This document shows positions 12,263 to 20,803 of a stretch of DNA of 64,000 bases, in pieces (the first letter of the stretch is position 1; each line of letters starts with the position of its first letter). A program made the translations under genes and the position numbers. The DNA is taken from assembly GCF_017942085.1 (NCBI RefSeq), contig NZ_JAGKSP010000002.1, positions 62,001 through 126,000 on the forward strand, given 5' to 3'. Under the pieces are notes generated by a model. It was given only the letters and a program-made list of their open reading frames with translations, had not been told where the DNA came from and did no database searches. This stretch comes from Paenibacillus lignilyticus (lineage in GTDB: Bacteria > Bacillota > Bacilli > Paenibacillales > Paenibacillaceae).

Positions 12263-13051
12263 TTACCCCTCGAACGGCGGAACCTCGTACCCGCTTCCAA
12301 ACGGCGCATCCGGGCGATGGAATTCGCCCATCAGCGCACGGCGCAGCGGCGTGGTTTGCTCTAGGAACGCCTTTGAGTTTTGCAGCCTATCGGAGGCTCT
12401 CACCCAAGGAGGACTATAGATATAGTGCATCGTATACCGATCATAGTCACCGTCATGCGCATAGGTGCGATGCCATACCGCATTATGGAATACCAGGACG
12501 GAACCTGCCGGAGCGCAAATCACATGGCCGATCGATACATCGCCCTTCTCCTTGCGCAGCGCTTCCGGCATCGTAACCTGGCTCCGATGACTGCCCGGAA
12601 TCAGCTCCATATTCCCCATCCGCGGCTGCGTTTGATCGGTGAGCAGAAACGATGCCCGCAGCTGCACCAATGGGATTTGCGGGAAGCTCAGCTTCTTGAA
12701 ATCATAAGCGCCTGACCCGTCTTGATGCCAGCCGCCCATACCGCCGAAGGCAGGCTGTTTCGTATTCCAGCCGGATTGCATGATGAATCGATCGCCATAC
12801 AGCCCTCTGATCTTCGGAAGCACCGCAGGGTGATCCATCAATTGCTCGAGCGCCGGCTCTGTCTCATAACCCCGCCCTACTTGACCGAAACCTTCCGTGC
12901 CTGCCGCCCTATGCACGCGCTCCGAAGCTTCGAGACATTGCTTCACCTCTTCAGCGCTCAACACATCCGGAATGACAAAATAGCCCCAAGATTCAAAAAT
13001 AAAACGATCGGTTTCTGTTAGTTCGCCTGCTGAAACTACCGGATTCAACAT
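12263..13051 (-). CDS. Phytanoyl-CoA dioxygenase (PhyH) family oxygenase
   Basis: A 262-residue Fe(II)/2-oxoglutarate-dependent oxygenase-like protein. The HxD of the iron site is in GWHQDG (His109, Asp111), the distal histidine in VWHRT (His194), and Arg205 is placed to bind 2-oxoglutarate; MGNMELIPGSHRSQ is typical of PhyH proteins. The substrate is unknown. It lies 65 bp after the GH38 mannosidase on the same strand and is the last gene before a strong terminator, so it probably belongs to the sugar operon. The start at 13051 follows GGAGCGATAG. Confidence 0.88.
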   Translation of the reverse strand: MLNPVVSAGELTETDRFIFESWGYFVIPDVLSAEEVKQCLEASERVHRAAGTEGFGQVGRGYETEPALEQLMDHPAVLPKIRGLYGDRFIMQSGWNTKQPAFGGMGGWHQDGSGAYDFKKLSFPQIPLVQLRASFLLTDQTQPRMGNMELIPGSHRSQVTMPEALRKEKGDVSIGHVICAPAGSVLVFHNAVWHRTYAHDGDYDRYTMHYIYSPPWVRASDRLQNSKAFLEQTTPLRRALMGEFHRPDAPFGSGYEVPPFEG

Positions 13052-13116
13052 TGAGCTATCGCTCCTTCTATATATTTAGAAATGAAATGGAGTACTATCA
13101 CAACTATATGCCAGTC

Positions 13117-15882
13117 CTAGGAACCGAATGTCAGCCGGATCGTCTGAATGCGTTTCGCGCCAAGCGCAATCGTGACAGCCCCGTTCTTCACATGCAGGTC
13201 CGTGAAGTCTGCGAGCGGCTGCTCATCGAGCGAGACTGCTTCGGCGGACTCGATCGGACGATCGAATCGGACAACGGCCGTTTCCGCGTTCTCCGACGCA
13301 TTGAACAATCGAATATTTACGCCATTCTCCTGACGCTCCGCTTGCTGAAGCGCACTTATCCGGACAGAGCCGTTGTCCACTTGGACGTAGGAGCGGACTG
13401 CGGGCAAGCTGCGCTCCCGCCGCTGCAGCGATTCATAGCGAATGTCATCCCTTCTTACCGTTAAAGACTGCAAGCCGGCTGCAAACCGTTCACGTTCGGA
13501 CCATAGCGCTGGCAGCGCCACCGCATGCACCTCGAACGGCCTGATGGCATATTCGAAGGTCATCTCGCGCAGGAGCTGCCCGCCATCCCCGCCGTCGCTC
13601 AGCACTTCCTTATCCGTGCTGCGATATAACGTAAGCGCTGCGGTGCGCGCCTCGTCTTCTTTCATCGCCATCTCATAGAGCCCTTTCGAGTACAATGCCA
13701 AGCCTGCGGTATCATCTCGCAAAACAATCAGGCCGTTATACGGAGCATCCCCTCGGGCTGTCTCCAAGTGAGCCGCAGCATCGATCTGCTTAATCGAGCG
13801 CTTCACAAGATCAAATGGCGTGCTCGCATAATAATGATCCGTTAGAAGCCCGGATGGGAACAGCAGCTTCAACCGGTGATTGCGCGCCGTATTGTTCACG
13901 ATCGTTTTGCAGCGAAGGACGGGGTCATCCTTGCGCAGCTCCAAATAGGTGCGAATCGCCAAGCCAACCTTATCCTCGCGGCGGCTTGTATCGTCATGCG
14001 TGATGCCGGCCGGCACCGTGAAGGTGATTTCCACGCATGCGATGCTGACCAGCGGCCCGTCTGTGACCGTTGAAATCACCGCGCGGCACCCTGCCGAATG
14101 AAAGATCGCATTATTGGCCGGCGCCACATAATTCCAGCCCTCGCCAATATCAGCCGCGTCTTCAAACAACAGCAGACCATCGTGAACCTTGCCGCTGTGC
14201 ACATCCGTCACTCGAATCGTCCCGTTCTCATTCACGCGCATTTCGATTCGGCCGTTATTCCATGTCGTCTCGTTGACCTTCATCGTCCCCAGAAGACGAC
14301 GGGGCTGCACGAGCGATGTCATGCCGTACTCTCCGAAAGCCGGCACCGGAATAACCACTTTTTCAATGGTAAATGCCGCATACCCGCAGGATGGAATGTT
14401 CCCTTTGAAAGCCAGCTTGAGGCGATCTACCGTCTCTCCGCTTGGAATATCGCGATATTTGCGGACACGTCTTACTTTATTGCGGGCGATCTCCACGACC
14501 TGGCAATCCAGCAATTGACCGCTCGCATCTCGCAGTTGAAGGAAGCTGCCGCCAAGCACGATCGATTTCAGCCCTCCGTTGCTGTCATGCAGAAGCTCCG
14601 CCTCTACAATAATGATGCCATCATCGGCATCCTGAAGCGGATTGTACACGACGAGAATATCTGAACCGACAAGCCCGCTCGGATCGATATGATTGGCAAA
14701 ATAATGCAGCTGCTCATGGTTCATCTGCTGCGCGATAAGGCGGCTTTGATCGAAACGATAAATCATGTCCTGATGAACCTGATCGATGGAACACCCGCAG
14801 ATGGAGTCATGCGGATGGTTTTGCAGCAGAAACTGCCACGCCTTCTCCAGAAAGACGCGCGGATAGGCTCTGCCCTCCAGCATCGCAAAAACAGCCCAAG
14901 GCTCGGCCCATTTCTCCAGCAGAAGCTCACACTGTTGATTCCGCTGCTTCAAGTGGATCCGGGAGGACAGCACATTCACCAGCACCCAGTTGTTGATGCC
15001 GTTATAACCATTCGTTCGCTGCTCGCCTCGATACAGCTTCAAGTTGCTGACTTTGCCTCGCAGCGCTTCCAAGTATTGCTCCAGCGTGGCATGCATAAAT
15101 TTGACGCCTTCAAGCGACTCCGCCTCATTCAGCGTTTGCAGCATCCAGGGCAGACGAGGCTCGATTTCGATATGATCGACACCGTCCATGCCCATCATGA
15201 TATCTGTCGTTGCCCGTTTATTCTTATAAGCAAGCATCGATTTGGCCCGTTCGATAAGCTCCGGTTCCTCGTAGCGGAAATCGCGGTCCACGAATGGCCA
15301 GCGGAGGAAGAAGTAGAAATCGCCATAGGCACGGTCTTCATCCAGCTTCAGTCCAAGCACGCGGCTCCCGTCTGCGCCTTCCCATTCCATCTCTGCCGGG
15401 TCGCTATCGCCGCGGAAGCCGCGGAAGAGCACGGCATTATCGATGCCGAATCCGCGCAGCAGCTGCGGAAACTGGCTGTTATGGCCGAAAATATCCGTGA
15501 CGTACCCCGATTTAACCGGTTCAGTGCCAAGCTTGCGCGATTCGCGAAAGCCTGTCTGCAAATTACGAATGAGCGATTCTCCGCTGACCAGAAATTCATC
15601 CGGCATGACGTACCAAGGCCCTACTCCAATTCGCGACTCCCGTATATAGCGAGTCAGCTGCTCCCGGCGCTCCGGACGGATTTCCAAATAATCGTCAATG
15701 ACAATCGTCTGGCCATCCATCAGAAAATAGCGATAATCCGGATTGGCTTCCATCGTATCCAGCAGCTCGTCAATCATGTAAACAAGTCTTGTGCGAAACC
15801 CTTGATAATCCTGATACCATTCCCGGTCCCAGTGCGTATGGGATACAACATAAACCGTTTTAACGGAAGATCGCTTCGTCAT
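13117..15882 (-). CDS. GH38 family alpha-mannosidase
   Basis: A 921-residue cytoplasmic glycoside hydrolase (no signal peptide) of family 38. The zinc/substrate motif HTHWDREWY starts at residue 15, the probable nucleophile is Asp130 in GYVTDIFGHNSQ, and a later zinc histidine lies in NHPHDSICGCSIDQVH. The MngB-like layout (alpha/beta catalytic domain, three-helix bundle, beta C-terminal domains) fits the length. The natural substrate could be alpha-mannosides or mannosylglycerate; sequence alone does not say. The ATG at 15882 follows AGGAGGAACTC. It lies 47 bp after the permease genes and presumably cleaves what they import. Confidence 0.93.
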   Translation of the reverse strand: MTKRSSVKTVYVVSHTHWDREWYQDYQGFRTRLVYMIDELLDTMEANPDYRYFLMDGQTIVIDDYLEIRPERREQLTRYIRESRIGVGPWYVMPDEFLVSGESLIRNLQTGFRESRKLGTEPVKSGYVTDIFGHNSQFPQLLRGFGIDNAVLFRGFRGDSDPAEMEWEGADGSRVLGLKLDEDRAYGDFYFFLRWPFVDRDFRYEEPELIERAKSMLAYKNKRATTDIMMGMDGVDHIEIEPRLPWMLQTLNEAESLEGVKFMHATLEQYLEALRGKVSNLKLYRGEQRTNGYNGINNWVLVNVLSSRIHLKQRNQQCELLLEKWAEPWAVFAMLEGRAYPRVFLEKAWQFLLQNHPHDSICGCSIDQVHQDMIYRFDQSRLIAQQMNHEQLHYFANHIDPSGLVGSDILVVYNPLQDADDGIIIVEAELLHDSNGGLKSIVLGGSFLQLRDASGQLLDCQVVEIARNKVRRVRKYRDIPSGETVDRLKLAFKGNIPSCGYAAFTIEKVVIPVPAFGEYGMTSLVQPRRLLGTMKVNETTWNNGRIEMRVNENGTIRVTDVHSGKVHDGLLLFEDAADIGEGWNYVAPANNAIFHSAGCRAVISTVTDGPLVSIACVEITFTVPAGITHDDTSRREDKVGLAIRTYLELRKDDPVLRCKTIVNNTARNHRLKLLFPSGLLTDHYYASTPFDLVKRSIKQIDAAAHLETARGDAPYNGLIVLRDDTAGLALYSKGLYEMAMKEDEARTAALTLYRSTDKEVLSDGGDGGQLLREMTFEYAIRPFEVHAVALPALWSERERFAAGLQSLTVRRDDIRYESLQRRERSLPAVRSYVQVDNGSVRISALQQAERQENGVNIRLFNASENAETAVVRFDRPIESAEAVSLDEQPLADFTDLHVKNGAVTIALGAKRIQTIRLTFGS

Positions 15883-15929
15883 GAGTTCCTCCTAAACAGA
15901 CCAAATAGGCGTTATTCCGCAGAGAGCTC

Positions 15930-16820
15930 CTACCCTTTTATCCCTGCCATCGCATAGCCTTGAATGAAATTACGTTGAAGCAGCAAATACACCAGAATCG
16001 GAGGCAGCACAACGATGGCAGTCAGAGCAAAGAAATCGGGATATTCCGGCACTTGGCCGCTTTGCATCATCGTCGTAAGCAAGCTGGTCACGCCTGTATT
16101 GATGACCTGAATATCCGGATTGTTGATCGCTACAAGCGGCCACAAATAATCGTTCCAAATCGTAATAAACGTCGTAATGACAATAACCGCAAGGACAGCG
16201 CGAACCATCGGAAAATAGATGCCGAATATCGTCCAGAACACGCCTGCGCCGTCTATTCGGGCTGCTTCCTCATATTCGAACGGAATCGACTCCATCGTTT
16301 GCTTCACCAGAAAGATCGCCGCAATGTTCACAATCCCGCTCCCAAGCAGCAGCGCTCCCCATGTATCGATCATGCCGTGACCGCCTTGCCCCAGCCAGTC
16401 ATTGCCGCCCAGAAACGGAAAACGAGCGAACAGCAGATACGTCGGGATAAGCGTCACTTGACCCGGAATCATCATCGAAGTGAGGAAGATGACAAACACC
16501 GTGTCGCGGCCTTTGAACCGAAGCTTGGTAAACACATACGAGGCGATGAGCGACACGAAACAAGTAACCGCAATGTAGTAAATGCTTCTAAGCGCCGTGT
16601 TGATGAAATAGCGGAATATAAGTTCGTTCTGGAACAGATTGACGTAACGATCCAAATTGATTTCGGACGGAATGGGGAGCAGGATCGAGTCGTAATAATC
16701 CTTGTTCGAGCCGATGGAAGCCATCACCTGAAAGAGGAACGGGTAGAACATGACGGCACTTCCCGCAATGAGCAGCAGGTAGATGGCGAAACTTTCAAGC
16801 TTGCTTCGTTCATTAACCAT
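15930..16820 (-). CDS. Carbohydrate ABC transporter permease (MalG type)
   Basis: A 296-residue inner-membrane permease with about six transmembrane helices. The cytoplasmic EAA loop reads EYEEAARIDGAGVFWTIFGI, where an ATPase docks. It pairs with the MalF-type permease ending 18 bp upstream. No ATPase gene occurs in this operon, so the pair probably uses a shared MsmX/UgpC-type ATPase such as the one encoded at 42971-44089 or elsewhere. Confidence 0.93.
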   Translation of the reverse strand: MVNERSKLESFAIYLLLIAGSAVMFYPFLFQVMASIGSNKDYYDSILLPIPSEINLDRYVNLFQNELIFRYFINTALRSIYYIAVTCFVSLIASYVFTKLRFKGRDTVFVIFLTSMMIPGQVTLIPTYLLFARFPFLGGNDWLGQGGHGMIDTWGALLLGSGIVNIAAIFLVKQTMESIPFEYEEAARIDGAGVFWTIFGIYFPMVRAVLAVIVITTFITIWNDYLWPLVAINNPDIQVINTGVTSLLTTMMQSGQVPEYPDFFALTAIVVLPPILVYLLLQRNFIQGYAMAGIKG

Positions 16821-16838
16821 GTCTTAGCGTTCCTCCCC

Positions 16839-17795
16839 TTAGGTTTGGTTTCGCTGCGAAATCCGGTATTGGATCATTGTTAACGTGAACGTGAACAGCA
16901 GCACCATGACGGAGGAGGCACTGGCCATCCCCATATTGAAGGACTGGAAGGCATCTTGATAAATGCGATGCAAAATAATATTGGTATGGCCCTGAGGGCC
17001 TCCGCGAGTCAGGAGCTGCACCGGCTCGAAGATCTGAAAGCTGGCGATAATGCCCATTATGGCAATGTACATCGTAATTGGACGGAGCGATGGCAGCGTA
17101 ACGTAGAGCATGATTTTGAACCTCGAAGCCCCGTCAACCTTCGCCGCTTCATATAACGTCGTATCAATCCCTTGTAAGCCGGCCAAATAGATAATGACTG
17201 TACCGCCAATACCCTTCCAAATGGAAATGAGGATGAGCCAGAACGTCATCCAGAAGACGCTTTGCTGAAAAATGATCGGCTCCATATCGAAGCGTTCCAT
17301 CACCTTGCGCGCTAAGCCGGTAACCGGATCAAGCACCGCATTCGCGATCTGAGCGACGACAGCGAAGGATACGAGGACAGGCAAATACCAGAGCGTCCGG
17401 TATAAGCCGACTGCCTTCACCTTCTGATTCAGCAGCAGCGCGATAAAGAAGCCGATCGACATGCAGCCAACCAGGATTAACAATCCATACAGGCCTGCAT
17501 GCAGCAAGGTGACTAAATAATCGCCGGTCGTGAAGAAACGGTGAAAATTATCAAGGGCTACCCACTTCGGCAGTCCGAGTACGCCATTCCATTCCGTAAA
17601 AGCCAAATAAATAACGAACAGTACCGGAAATAAAGAAAAAACCGCGAAAAAAACGAACATGGGCGCAAGTAAGGAATAACCGATCACACCGTCGCGGTGT
17701 CGATTATAGAAGGGTCTCAGCCGCTGCAGGAAGGACGAGGAATTCTCCCCGGGCACCGCCCGGGGAGCTTCATTCTTCATCTGGACCGTTCTCAC
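16839..17795 (-). CDS. Carbohydrate ABC transporter permease (MalF type)
   Basis: A 318-residue permease with six helices; the EAA loop is LYEAAKVDGASRFKIMLYVTLP. The GTG start at 17795 overlaps the stop of the binding-protein gene by four bases (GTGA), with GAGGAACAG upstream, so the two are translationally coupled. A Met five codons later (MKNEAPRAV) is an alternative start. The hydrophilic N-terminal stretch of about 35 residues is longer than usual for this family. Confidence 0.92.
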   Translation of the reverse strand: MRTVQMKNEAPRAVPGENSSSFLQRLRPFYNRHRDGVIGYSLLAPMFVFFAVFSLFPVLFVIYLAFTEWNGVLGLPKWVALDNFHRFFTTGDYLVTLLHAGLYGLLILVGCMSIGFFIALLLNQKVKAVGLYRTLWYLPVLVSFAVVAQIANAVLDPVTGLARKVMERFDMEPIIFQQSVFWMTFWLILISIWKGIGGTVIIYLAGLQGIDTTLYEAAKVDGASRFKIMLYVTLPSLRPITMYIAIMGIIASFQIFEPVQLLTRGGPQGHTNIILHRIYQDAFQSFNMGMASASSVMVLLFTFTLTMIQYRISQRNQT

Positions 17796-19207
17796 TTCAG
17801 CTGTTCCTCGGCTGTTTTCTGTGCATCCTTTAATGCGTCCTCGATCGGTTTATCCGTTGTCAGCGTAATATCCTGCGCTTTATACCACGCTTCCCAGATT
17901 TGCGGACCGTTCTTCGGATAGACCGGAAGCGGAGCGCTTTGTTCGTTCGCTACGATATCGTTAAACACTTGAAGCTCCGGATAAGCTTTGAGCAAATCCG
18001 TGTTTTTGCCTGCTTCCATGTTGGCCGGAAGTCGGCCCGTTGCATTTGCTTCCAGCTCTTGATATTCTTTGCTCGCCAGAATCGTCAAGAACTCAATCGC
18101 CGCCTCCGGATGCTTGGATTGCTTAAGGGCATAGAAGAGCGTGTTCCCTACGATGACGTTGCCCGTATGACCTGCTTCAGGCACCGGCAGCGGCGCAAAG
18201 CCGCAGTTTGTGCAGCCCATTTGCTTGCCCCATGCAATATGCCAAGGCCCGTTAACGGCGAATGCGACTTTCCCGCTGTTGAGCAGGTTGAAGAATTGGC
18301 CTTCGTCTGTCATGGATGTAGAGCCCGGAGGTGCTGTTTTGGAAAGCTCACGAAGGAATGTGAGCGCTTTGACGTTCTCCGGCGAATTGAAGGTCACCTG
18401 CGACCAATCCGCATTCGTAAAGTCTCCGCCTGCCTGGCGCATGAACGGCGCAAGACGGAACGCTCCGCCAAGGCCCATGTTCTGCACGATCGAGCCGTAG
18501 TATTCACCTTTACCGGCGGCCGTCGCTTTCTTGGACATATCGAGCCATTCATCCCATGTTTTCGGCGGTGTATTCGGATCAAGTCCGACCTTCGCCATGA
18601 CGTCCTTGTTATAGACAAGGCTGAATACGCCGGTCATCTGCGCAACCGCATACGGCTTGCCGTCATGCATAGCCGCTTTCATCGGACCCGGAGCAAGCTG
18701 CGCGGCAACATCCTGCGGCACCTCCAGAAGGGCGCCGATGCGAGCAAACTCCGGAATGAAGTCTTCTCCGTCTGCTACATCCGGCGGATTACCACCCATG
18801 ACGGCAACCATGATGGCTTGACGGAGCGTATCTGCCCAACCTTTGTCGATGTATTTAATCGTAATGCCCGGGAATTTCTCTTCCATCTTCTTCTGAATAA
18901 AATCATAAATCTTCGTCGCTGTCGGATCATTGGCTTCCGGCATGGCATTGGCCACGTTATGGCTCCAAACCGTTAATTCAAACGGTTCGGCTGCCGGAGC
19001 AGCTGCAGTCTCGTTACTGCCGTCATCCTCCGACTCCGTCGACGTCGAAGCCGTATTGGAAGTGGTCGCATTATTCGTTGTGGCTGCTGCGTCATTTTTG
19101 TTACCGCTTTCATTTTTGTTGCTTGAATTGCCGGAACAAGCTGATAAAACGAGTGTCAACACCACGAAGATGGACAAGATCGAAGAAACCCATTTGCTCC
19201 CCTTCAT
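17792..19207 (-). CDS. Sugar-binding lipoprotein of ABC transporter
   Basis: A 471-residue extracellular solute-binding protein (family 1). The signal peptide ends in the lipobox LSAC with the lipidated Cys24, followed by a long Asn/Thr/Ser/Ala-rich linker (about 25-75), then the binding domain starting FELTVWSHNVANAMPE. Features such as FINKDV-like VYNKDVMAKVGLDP and PPKTWDEWLDM are typical of sugar binders. It is the first gene of the transporter-GH38-PhyH operon. AGGAG stands eight to nine bases before the ATG at 19207. Confidence 0.93.
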   Translation of the reverse strand: MKGSKWVSSILSIFVVLTLVLSACSGNSSNKNESGNKNDAAATTNNATTSNTASTSTESEDDGSNETAAAPAAEPFELTVWSHNVANAMPEANDPTATKIYDFIQKKMEEKFPGITIKYIDKGWADTLRQAIMVAVMGGNPPDVADGEDFIPEFARIGALLEVPQDVAAQLAPGPMKAAMHDGKPYAVAQMTGVFSLVYNKDVMAKVGLDPNTPPKTWDEWLDMSKKATAAGKGEYYGSIVQNMGLGGAFRLAPFMRQAGGDFTNADWSQVTFNSPENVKALTFLRELSKTAPPGSTSMTDEGQFFNLLNSGKVAFAVNGPWHIAWGKQMGCTNCGFAPLPVPEAGHTGNVIVGNTLFYALKQSKHPEAAIEFLTILASKEYQELEANATGRLPANMEAGKNTDLLKAYPELQVFNDIVANEQSAPLPVYPKNGPQIWEAWYKAQDITLTTDKPIEDALKDAQKTAEEQLK

Positions 19208-19309
19208 TGACCCAAACTCCTCTCGCCTCTAAATTGCTTGTGAGCCAAACCAATTTCAAATCATGATGCCAGCGGACTTTAGCTGCACCTCCCTGTATAT
19301 GTATTATAT

Positions 19310-19350
19310 GATATGTCGATATATTACTCCCAAAGAAACTTTATTGTCAA
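19310..19350 (-). promoter_or_regulatory. Promoter and candidate operator of the mannosidase/transporter operon
   Basis: On the minus strand a perfect -35 TTGACA (19345-19350) is followed after 18 bp by TAATAT (19321-19326). The sequence around the expected start, ATATCGACATATC (19310-19322), shares the ATATGTC core of a palindrome found in the promoter of the adjacent regulator gene. The area (19290-19326) is very AT-rich with several ATATG/CATAT elements. Confidence 0.5.
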
Positions 19351-19376
19351 CGACTTCTTTTGTCGAAAATATCCGC

Positions 19377-19406
19377 AAAAAAGAACCCTTCCGGACGAAG
19401 AGTTCT
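19377..19406 (-). terminator. Terminator of the GntR-LacI regulator gene
   Basis: On the minus strand an AGAAC...GTTCT stem with inner CTTC/GAAG pairs is followed by TTTTTTG. It lies just after the regulator stop at 19416 and separates it from the transporter promoter. Confidence 0.7.
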
Positions 19407-19415
19407 GAGGGCGAT

Positions 19416-20591
19416 TTATGGTTTGCTGCGAACCGGACAGGCTGCCGTTGAAACGCTCGAAACGAGATGCGGTTCAATGAGCAGCTTCCGATATTTGTTC
19501 TCTTGCTGATTTATTTTACTCTTGTCTTCCAGCAGCTCAAGCAGCTGCTCTGCCGCCAATCTTCCTACTGTCTCCTCGTGCTGATCGATGTAGGTAAAGA
19601 AGTTAAATTCACGGCTCGGCGATAAATTATCGAAGGTCACTATGGAAATATCCCGCGGCACTTGGAGCCCGAGATGGCGGACGATGCGATACAAATGCAA
19701 GGCCATTGTACCGTTCAGCGTAATATAGGCCGTCGCCAGACCATTCTTGACGTACCGGAAGAGCGGATGCTGTTCATCGAGCTCCTCCCGCTCGTAATCG
19801 ACATAGAAATCGGTCAGCATCATAGCCGGATTGATCATTTCTCCGAGTTCTTTGAGCGCCTTCATATATCCGGACAGCCGCTGTTCGATCGTGGTCGTAG
19901 ATAGCGGAACATCCGAACATATCGCGATATCTCGGTGGCCGAGCTCATAGAGATGATTGACTGCCAGCCTGGATGCTTCGACCCCGTCAGAGCCGATGAA
20001 ATGCGTCTCGATCCCGGTCAAATACCGGTCAATGATGACTAGCGGAAACCGCTCGAGCTTCAGCCTTAAGATCTCTTCGTTATAGGTTTCTGCATCGACC
20101 GGGAAAATAATCAACCCGGAAGCGCCCATATACAACAGTTCGCGGATGGCTGCGGCTTCGCGGTCTTTGGAATTTTCCGAGAGCATGAGCACGAAATTAT
20201 AGCCGGATTGTTTCAACGCCTTGGAAATGCCTTTATTCATTCTCATGGAGAAGAAATCGCTTATATTTGGCAAAATAAGTCCAATCACGTTACGGCTGTC
20301 CCCTTGTTCTGCCGGTGTGGACATACCGCTGCCGGCAGCAGGTTGCGCAGGGTTGCGCAGGGTCAACGCCATATCGTGGACATAGCTGCCTTTGCCTTGA
20401 ATCCGGTTCAGCCAGCCTTCTTTGGTTAGTCCCGTCAGCGCATTGGATACCGTAATTCGGCTCACCTCAAACTTCTCCATGAGCTCTTTCTCCGTAAAGA
20501 TTTTATCGCCGGGACTCCAAATGCCTGTCTGAATCTGGTTCTTGATAAAGTCTTGTATGACTTGATAGATCGGAATCCTTCCGTCTTGCAT
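19416..20591 (-). CDS. GntR-type helix-turn-helix / LacI-type sensor regulator
   Basis: A 391-residue cytoplasmic regulator. An N-terminal GntR winged helix (about 5-75, with SPGDKIFTEKELMEKFEVSR and GKGSYV) is joined to a LacI/periplasmic-binding-like effector domain (about 100-375, with IGLILPNISDFFSM, ASGLIIFPVD and RDISIVTFDN). This is the AraR-like architecture. It sits immediately upstream of the sugar operon on the same strand and is the likely regulator of it. Its own promoter has a perfect palindrome between -35 and -10. GGAGG stands seven bases before the ATG. Confidence 0.92.
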   Translation of the reverse strand: MQDGRIPIYQVIQDFIKNQIQTGIWSPGDKIFTEKELMEKFEVSRITVSNALTGLTKEGWLNRIQGKGSYVHDMALTLRNPAQPAAGSGMSTPAEQGDSRNVIGLILPNISDFFSMRMNKGISKALKQSGYNFVLMLSENSKDREAAAIRELLYMGASGLIIFPVDAETYNEEILRLKLERFPLVIIDRYLTGIETHFIGSDGVEASRLAVNHLYELGHRDIAICSDVPLSTTTIEQRLSGYMKALKELGEMINPAMMLTDFYVDYEREELDEQHPLFRYVKNGLATAYITLNGTMALHLYRIVRHLGLQVPRDISIVTFDNLSPSREFNFFTYIDQHEETVGRLAAEQLLELLEDKSKINQQENKYRKLLIEPHLVSSVSTAACPVRSKP

Positions 20592-20644
20592 GTGAAAACC
20601 TCCAATCTGATCGGATAAACCAACCCAGAAACTTGTATAGTTGT

Positions 20645-20672
20645 ATTATAACCAATATGACATATTATGCAA
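20645..20672 (-). promoter_or_regulatory. Promoter and operator of the GntR-LacI regulator gene
   Basis: On the minus strand TTGCAT (20667-20672) and a perfect TATAAT (20645-20650) are 16 bp apart. The spacer holds a perfect 13-bp palindrome AATATGTCATATT (20654-20666), an ideal place for autorepression. Confidence 0.55.
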
Positions 20673-20803
20673 TAGGGTTTCAATCCATGACTTTGCTTTC
20701 TATCCTAACCAAGGCTTCTGGCCGGTACCAGGTAAAGTTAGTACTATGTTTTGAAATATTGTTGACTATACTGAAAGTAAGAAGAGAGAAAGAGGTGCGG
20801 CAG

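Noticed and set aside
14689-15957. 422-codon open frame on the plus strand
   Set aside because: It is antisense to the clearly coding GH38 mannosidase gene and shows no recognisable domain; long antisense frames are expected in this moderately GC-rich DNA.
17900-18976. 358-codon open frame on the plus strand
   Set aside because: It lies opposite the binding lipoprotein gene, is rich in Arg/Cys/His as shadow frames are, and has no ribosome binding site or known motif.
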